From: Amoebidium appalachense
Lineage: Eukaryota > Ichthyosporea
NCBI GenBank assembly: GCA_963693365.1
Contig: CAVNZM010000007.1
Span: forward strand, 8,370,001-8,434,000
Length of the DNA stretch: 64,000 nucleotides
Direction of reading: 5' to 3'
Positions 63,538 to 64,000 of the stretch are shown here, piece by piece (within the stretch, counting starts at the first letter, position 1; each line of letters begins with the position of its first letter). The notes below the pieces were generated by a model. It searched no databases and was not told where the DNA came from. It saw only the letters and a program-made list of their open reading frames with translations. The position numbers and the translations under genes are program-made.

Positions 63538-63545
63538 AACACACG
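63455..63545. repeat. (CA)n microsatellite
   Basis: Pure CA run at about 63474-63530 with interrupted flanks. The stretch 63545-64000 is unique without a recognised gene and is cut by the window edge. Confidence 0.93.
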
Positions 63546-64000
63546 TACACAGCTGAACGTGTGTCTGTGTGTGTGCTGTGTATGTGTTGACGTCACACTG
63601 CATGCGCGCGTGTGTGTGAGAGGGTACCGACGTCGAGCTTTTGAGAGGACGTGTGGACGCGAAGGGCCCCACTGTTTGAGTGCTAACGAATAAATATCAC
63701 CCATCTTTCAAGCATCACACTTGTACATATGCCCTTGGCAACCCAATAGGTTTCGGGCAGAACTCCGAGGAATAGCCTGGTTAGAGGGTGAATGTGTTTT
63801 GTGTGCGTGTGTGTGGGTGTGTTTTCTCTCTGAAGCCGCTTTGCACAAACAGAGTTAGCCTCATGCTCCTGGGCTGATCGGCCGGTCGCGCTCTCCATTC
63901 TTGAATAGCATCACCTGTTCCCTTGTTTTTATTATTTGTTTTAAAAGATAACCTCGAAGTGTGAATGCGCAAGACCGCTGTGTTTCGAGGGGACAAAAAA

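Overview
The window is nuclear DNA from a eukaryote, most likely a unicellular one. Three housekeeping genes can be rebuilt exon by exon with GT-AG introns and consistent phase: a PWP1-type WD40 ribosome-biogenesis protein (14 exons), an ESF2/ABT1-type rRNA-processing protein (5 exons) and holocytochrome c synthase (4 exons). There is no prokaryotic signal (no operons, Shine-Dalgarno sites or CRISPR). System III cytochrome c maturation plus an RGS-domain protein fits an opisthokont-like or other protist lineage. The species cannot be named from sequence alone.

Layout. 1-4.6 kb: microsatellites and poly-C/poly-G tracts. 4.6-6.2 kb: a two-exon secreted cysteine-rich protein gene (minus) with TATA and CCAAT boxes. 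6.3-17.9 kb: low-complexity DNA with two diverged copies of an unknown pair of overlapping ORFs (8.3-9.0 and 10.1-11.4 kb), a recent 0.77-kb tandem duplication, and a foldback element (13.3 kb). 18.0-18.9 kb: a shorter paralogue of the secreted gene with the same promoter layout. 20.3-22.4 kb: three diverged tandem copies of a ~0.7-kb non-coding unit. 23.55-24.2 kb: an unrecognised protein with a C2HC zinc-binding pattern. 25.06-37.6 kb: PWP1. 39.6-40.6 kb: a secreted, probably GPI-anchored protein with four cysteine-pair repeats. 44.6-50.0 kb: ESF2/ABT1 (minus). 50.7-54.7 kb: holocytochrome c synthase (plus), divergent from ESF2 across a 0.7-kb shared promoter region. 54.9 kb: two abutting perfect palindromes. 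56.15-57.6 kb: RGS-domain protein (minus). 57.6-64 kb: a foldback element, low-complexity tracts and further dispersed repeats.

Two features stand out. First, a dispersed repeat of about 100-180 bp that runs into a poly-C tail occurs at least eleven times. Nine copies lie in introns, and all nine are in the sense orientation of the host gene. In one case its poly-C tail is the polypyrimidine tract of the acceptor. Second, many introns begin inside a (GT)n or poly-G tract and end in a (CA)n or poly-C tract, so microsatellites supply splice sites and the two intron ends are mutually complementary.

PWP1 and ESF2/ABT1 both act in ribosome assembly. Holocytochrome c synthase attaches haem to mitochondrial cytochrome c. 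The two paralogous secreted proteins and the GPI-type protein are probable surface or extracellular components. Most long open frames elsewhere are translations of repeats (poly-Pro, Thr-His, Val-Cys, Ser-Leu) and are not genes.
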